Shown piece after piece: positions 30,100-41,004 of a DNA stretch of 64,000 nt. Source of the stretch: Seminavis robusta (lineage: Eukaryota; Bacillariophyta; Bacillariophyceae; Naviculales; Naviculaceae); NCBI GenBank assembly GCA_903772945.1, contig CAICTM010000030.1:62001-126000 (forward strand), read 5' to 3'. Position 1 is the first letter of the stretch. Each line of letters begins with the position of its first letter. Made by a program: the position numbers and the translations under genes. The notes beneath the pieces were generated by a model. That model was not told the origin of the DNA and did no database searches. It was given only the letters and a program-made list of their open reading frames with translations.

Positions 30100-31617
30100 A
30101 TGTCTACCACAAGCTCTACCAACGATGACGGTATTCGCCCACTGAAGAGAGCAGCAATAAAGACCGAGCCGTTAGCATTGTCATTGTCGGCCGATGAATT
30201 TCTTTTGCAAACGGATGTTTGGGTCAAGAACATTCTACCCTTCCTTGGTGTTGGATGCTATGTTTTTCTGGCCCCAGTCTGTCACAAAATGAAAGAGCTC
30301 TATGCAGAATATTGTGAAACTGCAAACTCAAAGAAGCCAAGGAAGGTGATTGATGCTGTCGGCAGAGGAACACGTCGAGCATCCATTTCAGACACATTGC
30401 TCAGCACAACCTGTTCCTGTGTGTCCTATGCCGAGTATTGGTACAAGCACCGCCATACTGGTGCTGGTGGACAGATCAAGGGTTTTCAAGTTTGTGCTGC
30501 AGCTGCCAAAGTGGGAAGTCTTCAAGTTCTTCAATTAGCCAGAGGGAAGGGATTTGGTTGGGGCGCTGATACATGCAAAGTTGCTGCAGCCAATGGTCAC
30601 CTACAAGTGCTGAAATATGCCCATAATGAGGGCTGTCCTTGGAGTACTTGGATCTGTGTGGATGCGGCTGAGAATGGCCATTTAGACATCCTCAAGTATC
30701 TTCTTGGCAATGGTTGCCGATGGGGAAGTTGGGAGTGCAGCATAGCAGCTATGCATGGCCATTTGGATATCATCAGATTTGCCCATGAAAGTGGCTATCC
30801 CTGGGATAAGTACACATGCAACAATGCTGCTAGGAATGGCCATTTGGAAATACTGAAGCTTGCCCATGAAAATGGCTGTCCGTGGACTGCTGATACCTGT
30901 AACAATGCCGCACGCAATGGCCATTTAGACTGCCTCAAGTACGCCCATGAAAATGGGTGTCCATGGGACTGCATACGTTGCAGGTTTGCTGCTCTTGGTG
31001 GACATTTGAAGATCCTGAAATATGCCCGTGAAATGGACTGTCCATGGCATCAAGATACTTGTCGAGTTGCTGCTGAGAAGGGCCATTTGGCAATCCTGAT
31101 CTATGCCCATGAAGGTGGATGTCCATGGGGGCAGTTCACATGTGGATATGCTGCTTGGAAAGGTCAACTGGAATGTCTCAAATTTGCCCAGCAACATGGC
31201 TGCCCATGGGACAAGCTCACATGCACCCTTGCTGCTAAAGCTGGACATTTGAACTGTCTCAAATTTGCCCATGAGAATGGATGTCCCTGGGACAAATTCA
31301 CATGCAGCCAAGCTGCTGCTTTTGGCAATTTGGAATGCCTCAAATATGCCCATGCAAGGGGCTGTCCCTGGGACAAATTCACAATCAGGAGTGCTGCTAA
31401 AGGCCACTTAGAATGCCTCAAGTATGCAGATGCAAATGGTTGCCCAAGGGATGAAGACACATGCATCATTGCTGCTTCAAGAGGTCGTTTGGAGGTTCTT
31501 CAGTTTGCAATTGCAAATGGTTACCCATGGACCGTGTCCGATTTGCTGAAGCACAGTTCTACTGTTCCTGTGAAGGGTTGGGTTGATTGCCTCATAATTT
31601 CCCAGAACAAGGTTTGA
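30100..31617 (+). CDS. Ankyrin-repeat protein, thirteen 27-residue repeats
   Basis: Single exon, 505 residues. A 90-residue N-terminal region contains a possible F-box-like helix (WVKNILPFLGVGCYVFLAPVC). From about residue 128 run thirteen consecutive repeats with consensus AA-x-x-GHLE-x-LK-x-AHENGCPWD-x-x-TC. Each is 27 residues (81 bp) except repeat 12, which is one residue short (RSAA-KGHLECLK). The GCPW pattern is the short ankyrin class widespread in diatoms and giant viruses. The high similarity of successive repeats suggests recent unit duplication or homogenisation. It probably acts as a protein-binding scaffold, and as a substrate adaptor if the F-box is real. Confidence 0.88.
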   Translation: MSTTSSTNDDGIRPLKRAAIKTEPLALSLSADEFLLQTDVWVKNILPFLGVGCYVFLAPVCHKMKELYAEYCETANSKKPRKVIDAVGRGTRRASISDTLLSTTCSCVSYAEYWYKHRHTGAGGQIKGFQVCAAAAKVGSLQVLQLARGKGFGWGADTCKVAAANGHLQVLKYAHNEGCPWSTWICVDAAENGHLDILKYLLGNGCRWGSWECSIAAMHGHLDIIRFAHESGYPWDKYTCNNAARNGHLEILKLAHENGCPWTADTCNNAARNGHLDCLKYAHENGCPWDCIRCRFAALGGHLKILKYAREMDCPWHQDTCRVAAEKGHLAILIYAHEGGCPWGQFTCGYAAWKGQLECLKFAQQHGCPWDKLTCTLAAKAGHLNCLKFAHENGCPWDKFTCSQAAAFGNLECLKYAHARGCPWDKFTIRSAAKGHLECLKYADANGCPRDEDTCIIAASRGRLEVLQFAIANGYPWTVSDLLKHSSTVPVKGWVDCLIISQNKV

Positions 31618-32468
31618 TTGGATTTATGTTCATGCTGGTGGTAGGTACCCAGATAGCTAGACATTCAATTCTTAAATTAGTTGTCAAGGTTTTGCCAAGC
31701 TGATCTCTGCTACCGGGAGCTGGCTCAATCCATTTCAGTGAAGGTGATTGATTAGCTTCTTAACCCTGTCTCTAACGTCGACCACAAAAAAAGGACACCG
31801 GAGGTGTAATAGATATACCGGGCGAGCTGACTTAAAAGATGGGCCGGCATAGTAATATTGTTGAAGTTTGCCTGAAGGTAGGGTCATTAGATTTTTCCAT
31901 CTGAGAAAGTGGCGTGGTAGCTTACGGGAGCTTAGAGGTGTGCAACGTGAGACATTGAATTTTTCTATCTGAGAAAGTGGCTTGGTAGCTTACGGGAGTT
32001 TAGAGGTGTGAAAATGTGAGGAAAATATTCAGGATCCGTTGCTATGAAAGAGAATGTGTAAGAAATGTGGGGGCCCAAGAGGGGGCTTCGGTTTTAGTTA
32101 AACTCTAACCCTAAGGATAACCAACCAACCAAAACCAACCAACCACCACCACAATAAACGGGGTCAGAGATCACCGGGGTCTGCCCGGTATATAGATCGA
32201 TCCAAAGATCCATGCTATCGTTCACAAAACCATTGCGATGGTCAATGCACGCTGCCATCATCCTCCTCCTCTCTCTCATCATTAAATCATTTCCTTGCTT
32301 TCGAAGTTTAAGATTGCTGTGGTGCTCTATTAAGAAGAAAGTCAGGCTGCAAAGCATCTCGAGTGAAGTTTACTGTTTTCTCGAAGACCTAAGAATCCTT
32401 GGTCCAAGTTTCCAGCGCGAGGGCAAAATTGATCCCATTTATCCGTCCTGGTAGCACACCGTAAACTT
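31618..32468. other. Intergenic region containing repeat element copy B
   Basis: Between the ankyrin and beta-helix genes. Holds the inverted copy of the repeat element; the flanks (31618-31784 and 32194-32468) show no gene. Confidence 0.5.
31785..32193 (-). mobile_element. Non-autonomous element copy B, inverted relative to A
   Basis: In reverse orientation it repeats the order of copy A: the terminal atataccgggc motifs lie at 31813-31823 and, as the reverse complement, at 32183-32193. Homology to A extends out to about 31785 (cacaaaaaaaggacaccgga). It has two 68-69-bp tandem units (about 31884-31951 and 31952-32020) instead of five, which explains most of its shorter length. The ctctaaccctaaggataacc and accaaccaaccacc runs match A. 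Confidence 0.75.
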
Positions 32469-35400
32469 ATGATGCAGACGATGTCAACTACCGGTACCCC
32501 GAGGAGGACGAAATACCCATGGCTGGTACGCGCACTAGTCATGGTATCAATCCTTCAGTCGGCACTGATAACGGTACGGGCAGAGGCAACATCCCCTTTA
32601 CTACGAAAAAACGCAAAAACAGAATCTTATAAGGAACTGGAATGCGCAATGAGATCTTTGGCCTTGGAGTTTGCCAAAAAACTTCAACCATGGCGGAAAC
32701 CAGACGATCCCATCTTTCTTGAGATTCACGATGCTTTGCAACTCAGCACCCTTTGTGACCAAGTCAAACCACCAACAGGCACCAGCCACGAAAAAGCAAT
32801 GAACGATTCAAAGGAACAAGAGGAAATGCTGATGATATCTTGTTCTTCTTCTGCCTCTTCTTCTGCTTCATCCACCAGAAACGATGCCCTCTGTATCTTT
32901 GTCGTCCCGAACGCCACAACCAATGGAGACGGCTCCCTCGAGCATCCTGTGGGGTGTTTGCATGAGGCACTCGATATTTCGAGACTGGCACGAAAGAATG
33001 CCACAAAGTATGGCCTCAAGGATCGGGTCACCAAGATTGTTCTACGAGAAGGAATCCATGAACTCAACCATAAACCGTTACGTCTCTCGGGCGAAACCTT
33101 TGACAATCATTTGCAAATCTTGGTCTATCCCGGAGAAGAGGCTTGGATCAGCGGTGGCATTACTCTGCCACAAAGTTTGAAATGGGATCGTTGGGATCAA
33201 AGCGACAAAGTATGGGTCACCAACCTAAGCGAAATCATGCAAAACGTCAGCAATCTACCCTCGGTCCCATCAGTCTTTACCACTGATACTAGGCTCATTC
33301 GAGCTCGCTATCCCAATGGAAACCCCGAGTTGGATCAATGGGGATACGCCACTCCCGACAAGGATAGAGTATCGATTCCCTCTGACGAAGCCTTGGAATG
33401 GCACAAACCACCAAAGGGTGAGGTTCCCACATTTGACTATATTCCAAACCTCAAGAATGACTCACTCATGGATGGCTACAACATGTATGCTAGTGGTCAC
33501 GGAGGAGTGTGTGCCGATCAGTGGGGCCCCGAGGCGGATTCCTATTGGTGTTCCAACTATAGTCAGGGAGGATGGGCTGAAGTCGACCGAGAAGCGGCCA
33601 TGACGGGTCAATTACAACTCCCTGTCGGGCTGACCTGGAACACGACCACGGAGCACGGACAGCATCTGAGTCGATTGAATCAAGCCAAAGGTGGCATTGT
33701 GTTTGCGTGGCATTCGCAATCGTGGGCCATGCACATGTTTCAAATCTCGTCCTCTTCCAACAGTAATGCGTCCGAAGAAGGAACGATCAACCAGTTTCAA
33801 TTTGAAAAGGGAGGAGGGAAGCAAGGTGGTAAGTGATTGAAAACATCTTTTCCCGTGCTTGATTATGATATTCCGCAATGATTGGTCACTAAAACCTTCA
33901 TCGTCGTCTTCCGTCATCAGGCCGAAACTGGTGCCGTTGCGATCAATGTACATATGCAGGCCGGTGGTGTGGACAACATCAAGATCCTCCCGACAATACG
34001 GACACAAGATTGATTGGAGGCTCCTGGATTGTGGAAAACGTTCTCCTGGAACTGGATCAACCAGGAGAATTTTGGTACAATGCCACCAGCCATGAACTCT
34101 ACGTGTATCCAAACACAACCGAAGGGGATAACTCCTGGACAAACAATCTACATTTCGCCACCCTGCCAAATATCCTAGAACTCCACAATGTCAGCAATGT
34201 GGAGATCATTGGAGTCAACTTTCGAGACTCGGCTGCTACGTTCATGAGTGATTGGAGCGCTCCTAGCGGGGGAGATTGGTCACTTCACCGGGGTGGCACA
34301 ATCTTTTTGGAAAACACAGTAGACGTGGTCATTAGAAATTGCACCTTTCGTAGACTGGATAGCAACGCGGTTTTCTTGTCTCGCCGAAACCGAAATGTGC
34401 TGATTCAGAAAAATGTCTTTGAGTGGTTGGCAGAAAATGCGATTGCAACATGGGGCGAAACAGAAAAGCACGATGCCACCAAAGGTGACCAGCCCTGGAA
34501 TACAATGATATATGACAACGTGATGCGTGAGCTGGGTATCTATGAGAAGCAGTCCTCCGGGGTGGGCCAGGCAAAAGCGGCGCTTACAGACATCCGAAAC
34601 AACATTATGTTCAACCTACCCAGGGCTGCCAGTAAGTTGAAGCGACAGAGATTCGGTTTGTTTTGTTTGCTCGTGTCTTCCCCAAGTATCCGCTCAAGTA
34701 TTCTCCGTCTTCGTTTCCCTTCCCAGTAAACTTCAATGACATGACGGGCGGTGGAGACAAAGTGTTCCGCAACTTGCTGTTCAACACCTGTAGAGAATCG
34801 GGAGATCATGGACCAATCAACAGCTGGGACCGCCAGCCCTACTTGACCAAGTTGCGAGACGGACAAACACCAAGCTTCGACCCGTTGCCAAGAGAGATTT
34901 TCGGCAACTATATCATAGCCAACTACGGCGCTGACCAGGGAGTGGATAATGACGATGGTAAGAGTAAACGATGCGACGTAGCAAGCTTTTGGAATCACGT
35001 CTGACTAGCTAGCACCACCACTCTCCGTTCACTCTTCAACTGATTTCGAAGGGTCAAGTTGGTTTCACGTTAGAAACAACGTCTTCTTTGACGCCGCCGG
35101 TGAGTGCAAACGTGAATTTTTGCGGCTACCGGCAGTGTCCCCTTCTAACAATTATAATCGTTGTTTCCAGGTGTAAAAATGGATTATGGTAAGAGGTTTT
35201 ACCTCTAACTAAATAAATGGATGGATGAATGTATCTGGAAGAATGAGATCGTGCACAGCCTAACTCATTGCCTCGAATTCCTCCATCCCATATCCCCAGG
35301 AGGGCACGACAGCGTATACGAAAACAACTTGGTGATGGCCTCAGGGCGTAAGAGGTGCATCGGCATTGGATCGTTCAAAGCGGGCCATGGCGACATCATT

Positions 35401-35751
35401 CAGAACAATCGATGCGCAGTCAGGCTGGACAGCATCAGCTCAACGGAACAGCTTACCAGGGTGAGTGAGCTGGGGGAAGACTCACTTGACAATGTTGGCG
35501 GCTTGGGACGTTGCAAAGAGAGCAATGCTCGCATAAGCAACAACACCTACTACACCCCCGAGGGCGATGCCATGTTCTACTGTAATGACATTGGCGATGA
35601 GGAACAAAGTTTGGTTGTCTTGCAGACGTACGGGATTGAAAATTCATCAATTTCACAGAAGCACCCGCCCCTGAAACTTCTTGTACAATGGGCTCAGGAG
35701 ATGCTGCTTGGTCGAAATGAAGATGTCAAAGAGAGCCAAACGTCTATCTGA
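32469..35751 (+). CDS. Secreted right-handed beta-helix protein (pectate-lyase-like)
   Basis: Six exons, 32469-33828, 33921-34631, 34727-34957, 35052-35099, 35171-35188 (18 nt) and 35300-35751, all GT-AG and phase-compatible, give 939 residues. A signal segment (LVRALVMVSILQSALITVRA) marks entry to the secretory route. From about residue 135, CIFVVPNATTNGDGSLEHPV opens a parallel beta-helix of the type seen in pectate lyases and alginate epimerases, with coils such as DVVIRNCTFRRLDSNAVFLSR and NVLIQKNVFEWLAENAIATWG. Many N-x-T/S sites are present. The family usually acts on polysaccharides, but the catalytic residues cannot be picked out by eye. Lyase, hydrolase or pure binding are all possible. 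The 18-nt exon is unusually short. Confidence 0.8.
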
Positions 35752-35791
35752 ATTATCGATTTCGTTTTGCATCCTGTCTCAGCACCGCAAC

Positions 35792-38700
35792 CTACGTAGA
35801 TGCCAATAAGGAACTAGAGGAATGACGAGCAGATGCCGTCAGGGATGTCCGTTTTCGGAAATAGCCAACCTCCAGCGAGCCAAGCGCCTTGAAGCCATCA
35901 CCCGACACCCAGAATGTCCTTTCGGTTATTGAGGATTTCACCTGGGGTTGCAGCTCACGAGTGCTGTACTTCGTATCGGATCCATCGATCGTAAACACAG
36001 TGCTGTGCTTTGCTTGCAAGCTACAAGCCTTGGCCATGGCCCCCCACCTGCTGTAGAGGGCGTATGCTTGATTCAAGTGATATCTTGCATCGTCCACCCG
36101 CTTTCGTTTCAGAAGAAAGTTCCCCGAAAGCTCGTGCGCCAGGGCCGCGTCAGGCAGAAATCCGGCGCGTGTTGCTGCTCTTATTCCCAAGTCATATTCG
36201 TTTAGGACTTCCTCTGCGGATGCTCCTGCCAGGCCCATGCACTCAGCATTCAAGCAGTGGTATCGCTGTACGTTAGGGGTTCCACCTCCTTCCAGTAGCT
36301 TTTCGAACCTTTTTCGTATCCTTTGGGCTTCCTTTTTGTATTTGAATGAGAGAACTTTACTTTCGCGCGCCATGGCACATGCCGTCAACCCCGAGAAGAA
36401 GATTGCAATTGACGCTGTAGAGTAGTTGAAGTCCTTGTGAACAACTGTCATAAGCTTCCTGCTCACAGAGTACGCGGTCTTCAAGTTGGCGAAGTGATAG
36501 GCAAGTTGGAGTCGACACCAGCAACCGTTAATAAATGCAAGCTCAGATGTGTCATTCTCCTCGGCTTCTATCCGATCCAGCTCCTTCCAATCTGGCTCCC
36601 CATCTGGCTGCTCCATGAGTTGCGAGACTAGAAATAGCAGCACCCGGACCTGCACGTGTTTCACGCCCCAGCATCCCATATGGGTCACCATGGTTTCAAG
36701 GGTGTCCCTGATCGGCAACAACGGCTGTTGTCCCGTCGCGTACGCGTACATCTGAGACACAAACCAAGCGATGTGTGAAAACGTAAGATCCCCGGATCGC
36801 AGCGAAAACTCATGTGCTCGTTGCATCTGCTCCACAACCATTGGTAGCGGACGAGTCCACGCGTCACAGAAAAATGCGGTCGAGACAAGAACCAGTGCTC
36901 TGCTGTGTGTGTCGTTGGTCAATTCAACGAGCCGTTTTGAAAGATCTGAAAACCGAATTGCGGCTTTCAAGTCACCAAAGATAATCAGCATCAGACAACC
37001 AAAGGCGGCCAGGGCATAAGCAGTTCTTCCGCATATCCTTTGCTTTCGAAATGATATGTTCAACTGGCGCGAGAGACCCCACAACAGCAAATCCTCGCGC
37101 CCGACAAAATGGGCCCGAAGCTGCATTTGAGCCAAAATTTCATGTTCATTAAGCTCTGATTCGTCGTCAACCACTGTCATATCCAAAATGTCATCGTCGG
37201 ATAAGCGTGACACCGTTTTCTTACATGCCATGAATTCCCGCACAAGCTTCACCGGGAAGAAGCGCCTTGGAAACACCCCCACCTTTTTCGCTACCGAGAC
37301 AATAAGATCCATGGACTCCTGGTGCTTTTGCACACGGCCCAGTGCTTCTGCCAAAGCTGTAAACGCTGGTATCTTTTCTTGAAGAGTTTTCGCACGTTCA
37401 ATGACTTCCTCCGCGAGGATCCTCCCGAAACCCAGATCTCCCGATGCCAATAAGGAATCAGCGGCATGCCGATACAGCTCTAGTGTAAGATCATAATCAT
37501 ATTCCCAAGGCTTGTTCGACGTATACATCTTCCAGGCAATCACCGCCATTGTGAGGTATTGTGCAGCTGGCACAATAGCTGCCACTCCTGCAGCCTCCAA
37601 GCCCACTCTAAGGTTCAGCTTTGTCAGCATCAACAAGTCAATATCCACCGAAAGATTTCGCCGTAACACGGGATCATTGCTGCTTTGATCGCCGTCGGCA
37701 CTCACGAAGACGAGACTGTTGAAATGGTCTGCTGCCACAAACGGCATCCAATCTCGTCCTTCGGGCGTGTCGGCACGCAGTAGAAAGTGCCTTGCCACCT
37801 GAAAAAGTATCGTCTCCTTCTGATCTTCCGGAAGAAGGCACATTGCCGCTTGTTGTATTCTGTCATGACTAAAGACGTAAGTTGTCTCGCTTCTGTTGTC
37901 AGTCACCAAAAACTCATCCCTCACGGCACGTTCGATGGCAGCAATGACAGCGTGCTCCTGCATGAGTGTTTCCTTGCTACCTTCAGTCTTCTCATCTCTA
38001 TCCTCCTCCTGCTCATCCCCCTCATCATCATCGTCACACTCTATTGCCATGTGACATGCCAGTGTGACTAATTCCGACCCGACAAACGTAGATCCTATCA
38101 GGGATGCTAATGCCAAGACAAGTTGTTGATCTTTTGAAAGCTCTGATTGCAAGCGCTTGACAACAATTGTCATCACTACTCCATCGTGTGCGTGTTGTTC
38201 CATGTATTCCTCTACCTTGGCCATATCAATACGCCACAGGTTGTTGGATGGATTCTTCCGAATGGCCGTGCGAGACAACTCTTCGAGAGATTGCTTGATC
38301 CAAAAGACGTTACCACCCACCTGAGTGTAGATCTTTTGAGCCAAAATCTGTACGTTTTCCTGGAGTTGTTGCTGCTGTTCCAAGGTTGACTGTGATCCAT
38401 TTATCAGTCCCTCTTCGGAGGTTGGACCGACGCGAAGGGTTTCTGAGATGTATTCCGTTACCGCGTCCACGGAAAGCTCTGATACTTGGATACGGGTAAG
38501 GATCTTGGCTTTGGAGACAGTCTTCCAATGGAACTGCAACGGTTCGTTGTGTTCTACTTCATCAGAACGATAGGTGCCGAGCACCCATACATTCTTCAAC
38601 GTCAAATCCGTCATGAGCGAGGTTAGCAGGTTTAGGGATGCAACATCAGCCCACTGAATATCATCCAGGAATAAAATGAGAATGCTCGATTTACTGTCTG

Positions 38701-39382
38701 GAATGGCTTGCAAAAAGGTTCGCAAGAAGTACCCCAAACGGTGCGATCGGTACTCGCTCGGTGTGTTGGCTAGGGCCCTGGATGCAAGGCTCGTTTCGTC
38801 CGTGGGGGTAAGTCTCGTCGTCGGCGACATGCTGGCATCCAGGAGCGCATCATCGTGCTCAAAATCCACCAGATCCTTCAAAGATGGCACCAATTCAGAC
38901 AGAATTTCGATTCCATCTTCACCCAAGGCGCTTCGGATCCTGTGATGCACAGGTATCCTACTGATACTGCTGGTAGTAGATTGTTGATTTGCGCCCGTAG
39001 TCATCGTTCTTTGCTCTTGCTGCTCCAAACAGAACTGCGTCAAGGCTTGCTGAATGGCAGAAAAGGGTTTGTTGTTGGAATGGATATCGTATTTTCCCTC
39101 CAGTACATGAATGTTGTCATCACTGGACAACAGCCTCTCCGCCCGCAACTGGTCCAGAAAGCCTCGCACCAACGACGACTTTCCCATACCAGATACCCCC
39201 GCTACCAGCGTAATCTCAGAAAGCCCAATCCTCCCTAGACGTTCATAGACACCGCGCAACTGCTTCAATTCCGAATCTCGACCAAACAACTTGTTCGGCG
39301 AAGGAAACTCCAGGCGGTGCTCTTTTTGTTCCTCTTGGCTTACCCGAAATCCTTGCTCTCTTTTCAGAAAGTTGTTCTTCAT
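35792..39382 (-). CDS. Large STAND-type ATPase with helical repeats
   Basis: Single exon, 1196 residues. An AAA/STAND NTPase lies at the N-terminus: LFGRDSELKQL (32-42), Walker A GVSGMGKSS (62-70), Walker B ILILFLDDIQWAD (about 229-241), and WVLGTYRSDEV. The rest (about 450-1100) is alpha-helical, with TPR-like features (e.g. LLASGDLGFGRILAEEVIERAK). This resembles the predicted-ATPase segment of bacterial and algal multidomain signalling proteins, where it follows a kinase and precedes GAF, histidine kinase or cyclase domains. No such catalytic domain is seen here. STAND proteins act as ATP-driven switches with helical sensors. Convergent with the beta-helix gene, 40 bp apart. Confidence 0.78.
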   Translation of the reverse strand: MKNNFLKREQGFRVSQEEQKEHRLEFPSPNKLFGRDSELKQLRGVYERLGRIGLSEITLVAGVSGMGKSSLVRGFLDQLRAERLLSSDDNIHVLEGKYDIHSNNKPFSAIQQALTQFCLEQQEQRTMTTGANQQSTTSSISRIPVHHRIRSALGEDGIEILSELVPSLKDLVDFEHDDALLDASMSPTTRLTPTDETSLASRALANTPSEYRSHRLGYFLRTFLQAIPDSKSSILILFLDDIQWADVASLNLLTSLMTDLTLKNVWVLGTYRSDEVEHNEPLQFHWKTVSKAKILTRIQVSELSVDAVTEYISETLRVGPTSEEGLINGSQSTLEQQQQLQENVQILAQKIYTQVGGNVFWIKQSLEELSRTAIRKNPSNNLWRIDMAKVEEYMEQHAHDGVVMTIVVKRLQSELSKDQQLVLALASLIGSTFVGSELVTLACHMAIECDDDDEGDEQEEDRDEKTEGSKETLMQEHAVIAAIERAVRDEFLVTDNRSETTYVFSHDRIQQAAMCLLPEDQKETILFQVARHFLLRADTPEGRDWMPFVAADHFNSLVFVSADGDQSSNDPVLRRNLSVDIDLLMLTKLNLRVGLEAAGVAAIVPAAQYLTMAVIAWKMYTSNKPWEYDYDLTLELYRHAADSLLASGDLGFGRILAEEVIERAKTLQEKIPAFTALAEALGRVQKHQESMDLIVSVAKKVGVFPRRFFPVKLVREFMACKKTVSRLSDDDILDMTVVDDESELNEHEILAQMQLRAHFVGREDLLLWGLSRQLNISFRKQRICGRTAYALAAFGCLMLIIFGDLKAAIRFSDLSKRLVELTNDTHSRALVLVSTAFFCDAWTRPLPMVVEQMQRAHEFSLRSGDLTFSHIAWFVSQMYAYATGQQPLLPIRDTLETMVTHMGCWGVKHVQVRVLLFLVSQLMEQPDGEPDWKELDRIEAEENDTSELAFINGCWCRLQLAYHFANLKTAYSVSRKLMTVVHKDFNYSTASIAIFFSGLTACAMARESKVLSFKYKKEAQRIRKRFEKLLEGGGTPNVQRYHCLNAECMGLAGASAEEVLNEYDLGIRAATRAGFLPDAALAHELSGNFLLKRKRVDDARYHLNQAYALYSRWGAMAKACSLQAKHSTVFTIDGSDTKYSTRELQPQVKSSITERTFWVSGDGFKALGSLEVGYFRKRTSLTASARHSSSSLLAST

Positions 39383-41004
39383 GATCTAGCTTGCTCTTGG
39401 GGTGCTTGACCAGTCGAGGGCTTTTGAAATGCAACAGACGTTGTGCTATCACTTCGACTATTCTTTCGGACGGTAGAATTTGTCGACTTCCTTATTGTGC
39501 CTTTGGACGCTGGCTGGGAGGCGGGGCAGGGCATGCAACGACGAGAAATTGAGCTGACGATACAGCACCACTTTCACTGTTGACCGCAGTAGTTGCGTGT
39601 TGCCTGGATGGATGGAGGCCTCAATCAAGGTACCGGTACCAACGTTTCGTTCAAAACCTACCGTAAAATCCAAGAATGCGTAGGAAACCAAAATACAAGT
39701 ACGGTGTACGGTACTCTAATTATTAATTACAGTAATGGATTTAGCAAGACGAGACCTTCTTGCCGTGTAGATTCAAGGATTTAAAGTCAATCGCAAATAG
39801 AAGCTCTAAGAATGAATTCTAGCTAGAACGTGATACTGAGTATCGTACTGAATATTACAGTAATAAACTGGGATCTGCTCTGTCTTATATGTGGTACCTG
39901 GTACCAGGTACCACACGATTGATCTTCCCCTTATTGTCCAGCTATTTTCAGCTTGTCCCGGGTTTGTTTCGAGTAATAGGCTCGGAAAGTCATAGCGAGC
40001 CAATCTATTTTTAATTTGCTGCACCTATTAGAGTACCGTACTGTGGACTGTGGACCTCGGCGTTGGACGAGACGAGTCGAGTCGAGTCGATCTACCGCAA
40101 ACTCTACTAGCTAGTACCGTACCGGTACCACGCTATTCATTCCCTGAGTCAATCGAAGCGTCGCCGGTGCAGAAGTGAAAGCCACCCTCATCATGAAATC
40201 ATACCAGCACACAAAGATTATCTTTTCTCGGCCCATATGGAAAACTGAAAGGGGAACCCAATGATTGTTGTCAAACCATTTTCCTCACTCTTCAATAAAC
40301 ATAAAAGCACCTCCTCTGAGCACGGGACAGTGGTGAACAACGAACAAAAATTGCTAGCTACTACTATTGCAGAAAGCCTATTATCAAGTCTACGGTAAAA
40401 GTCTACGGTAAAGGTCTACTACTATTACAGAAAGTCTATTACATATCAAGTCTACGGTAAAGGGACGATTAAAGGCCCAGCACTGGGCAGTCAATTGAAC
40501 AAACGAAGATGTGTCTCCAGCCTTAGTCGAGTTAGTTGGTTGGAGGGAGATGAGCGAGTTTCGAGTATCCTCGCACCTCAACCAGTTCTACCTGGAATGG
40601 TATCAAGCATCGGGGGCGTCTCCGCTGCAGAAGTGAAAGGCATCCTCATTGAAATCATACTAGCTTGAGACGGTTTTCTTTTCTCGGTCTGTAACAACCA
40701 AGTTGTGGAATTTTTCAGAGCAAGAGAACATCACTAGTTTTCTTCAGCATTAGAATAGAATGAATTCTATATCTAAATACCATAGTAGAATCCTTTTCAG
40801 TCGATCAATCGATCGCTTCGGGTAACAAAGAGGAAGAGGATGCCGTCCATCGTGACAAATGTATATAGCCGAGTCGAGTCATGGTAAGGCAGCAACCAAC
40901 TAGATTAGGCTACACGTACTTGGAGGGACCTTACCAGTGTTGGATTGACTTTGAAAGGACCAGTTCCCCTTTTCACACCAGTTCGATAAGGTGACAGTAC
41001 TATT
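39383..41004. other. Intergenic, repeats but no gene
   Basis: About 1.6 kb with no ORF of note. It holds many gtaccggtac/ctagctag palindromes, a GAGTC run (about 40071-40090), a tctacggtaaaag direct-repeat cluster (about 40370-40460), and a 90-bp duplicated segment described separately. Confidence 0.5.
40150..40695. repeat. Imperfect direct duplication of about 85-90 bp
   Basis: Segments at about 40150-40240 and 40605-40695 match in order: cgtcgccggtgcagaagtga against cgtctccgctgcagaagtga, then cctcat, gaaatcatac, and ttcttttctcgg. Between the copies lie several tctacggtaaa direct repeats. This looks like an old local duplication. Confidence 0.6.

Noticed and set aside
30925-31469. Long minus-strand ORFs of up to 160 codons
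   Set aside because: They mirror the ankyrin repeats; repeat codon use keeps the antisense frame open.
35460-35626. Possible extra intron (ggtgagtgag ... cttgcag) in the last beta-helix exon
   Set aside because: The segment codes typical beta-helix sequence (ARISNNTYYTPEGDAMFYCND), so it is more likely exon.
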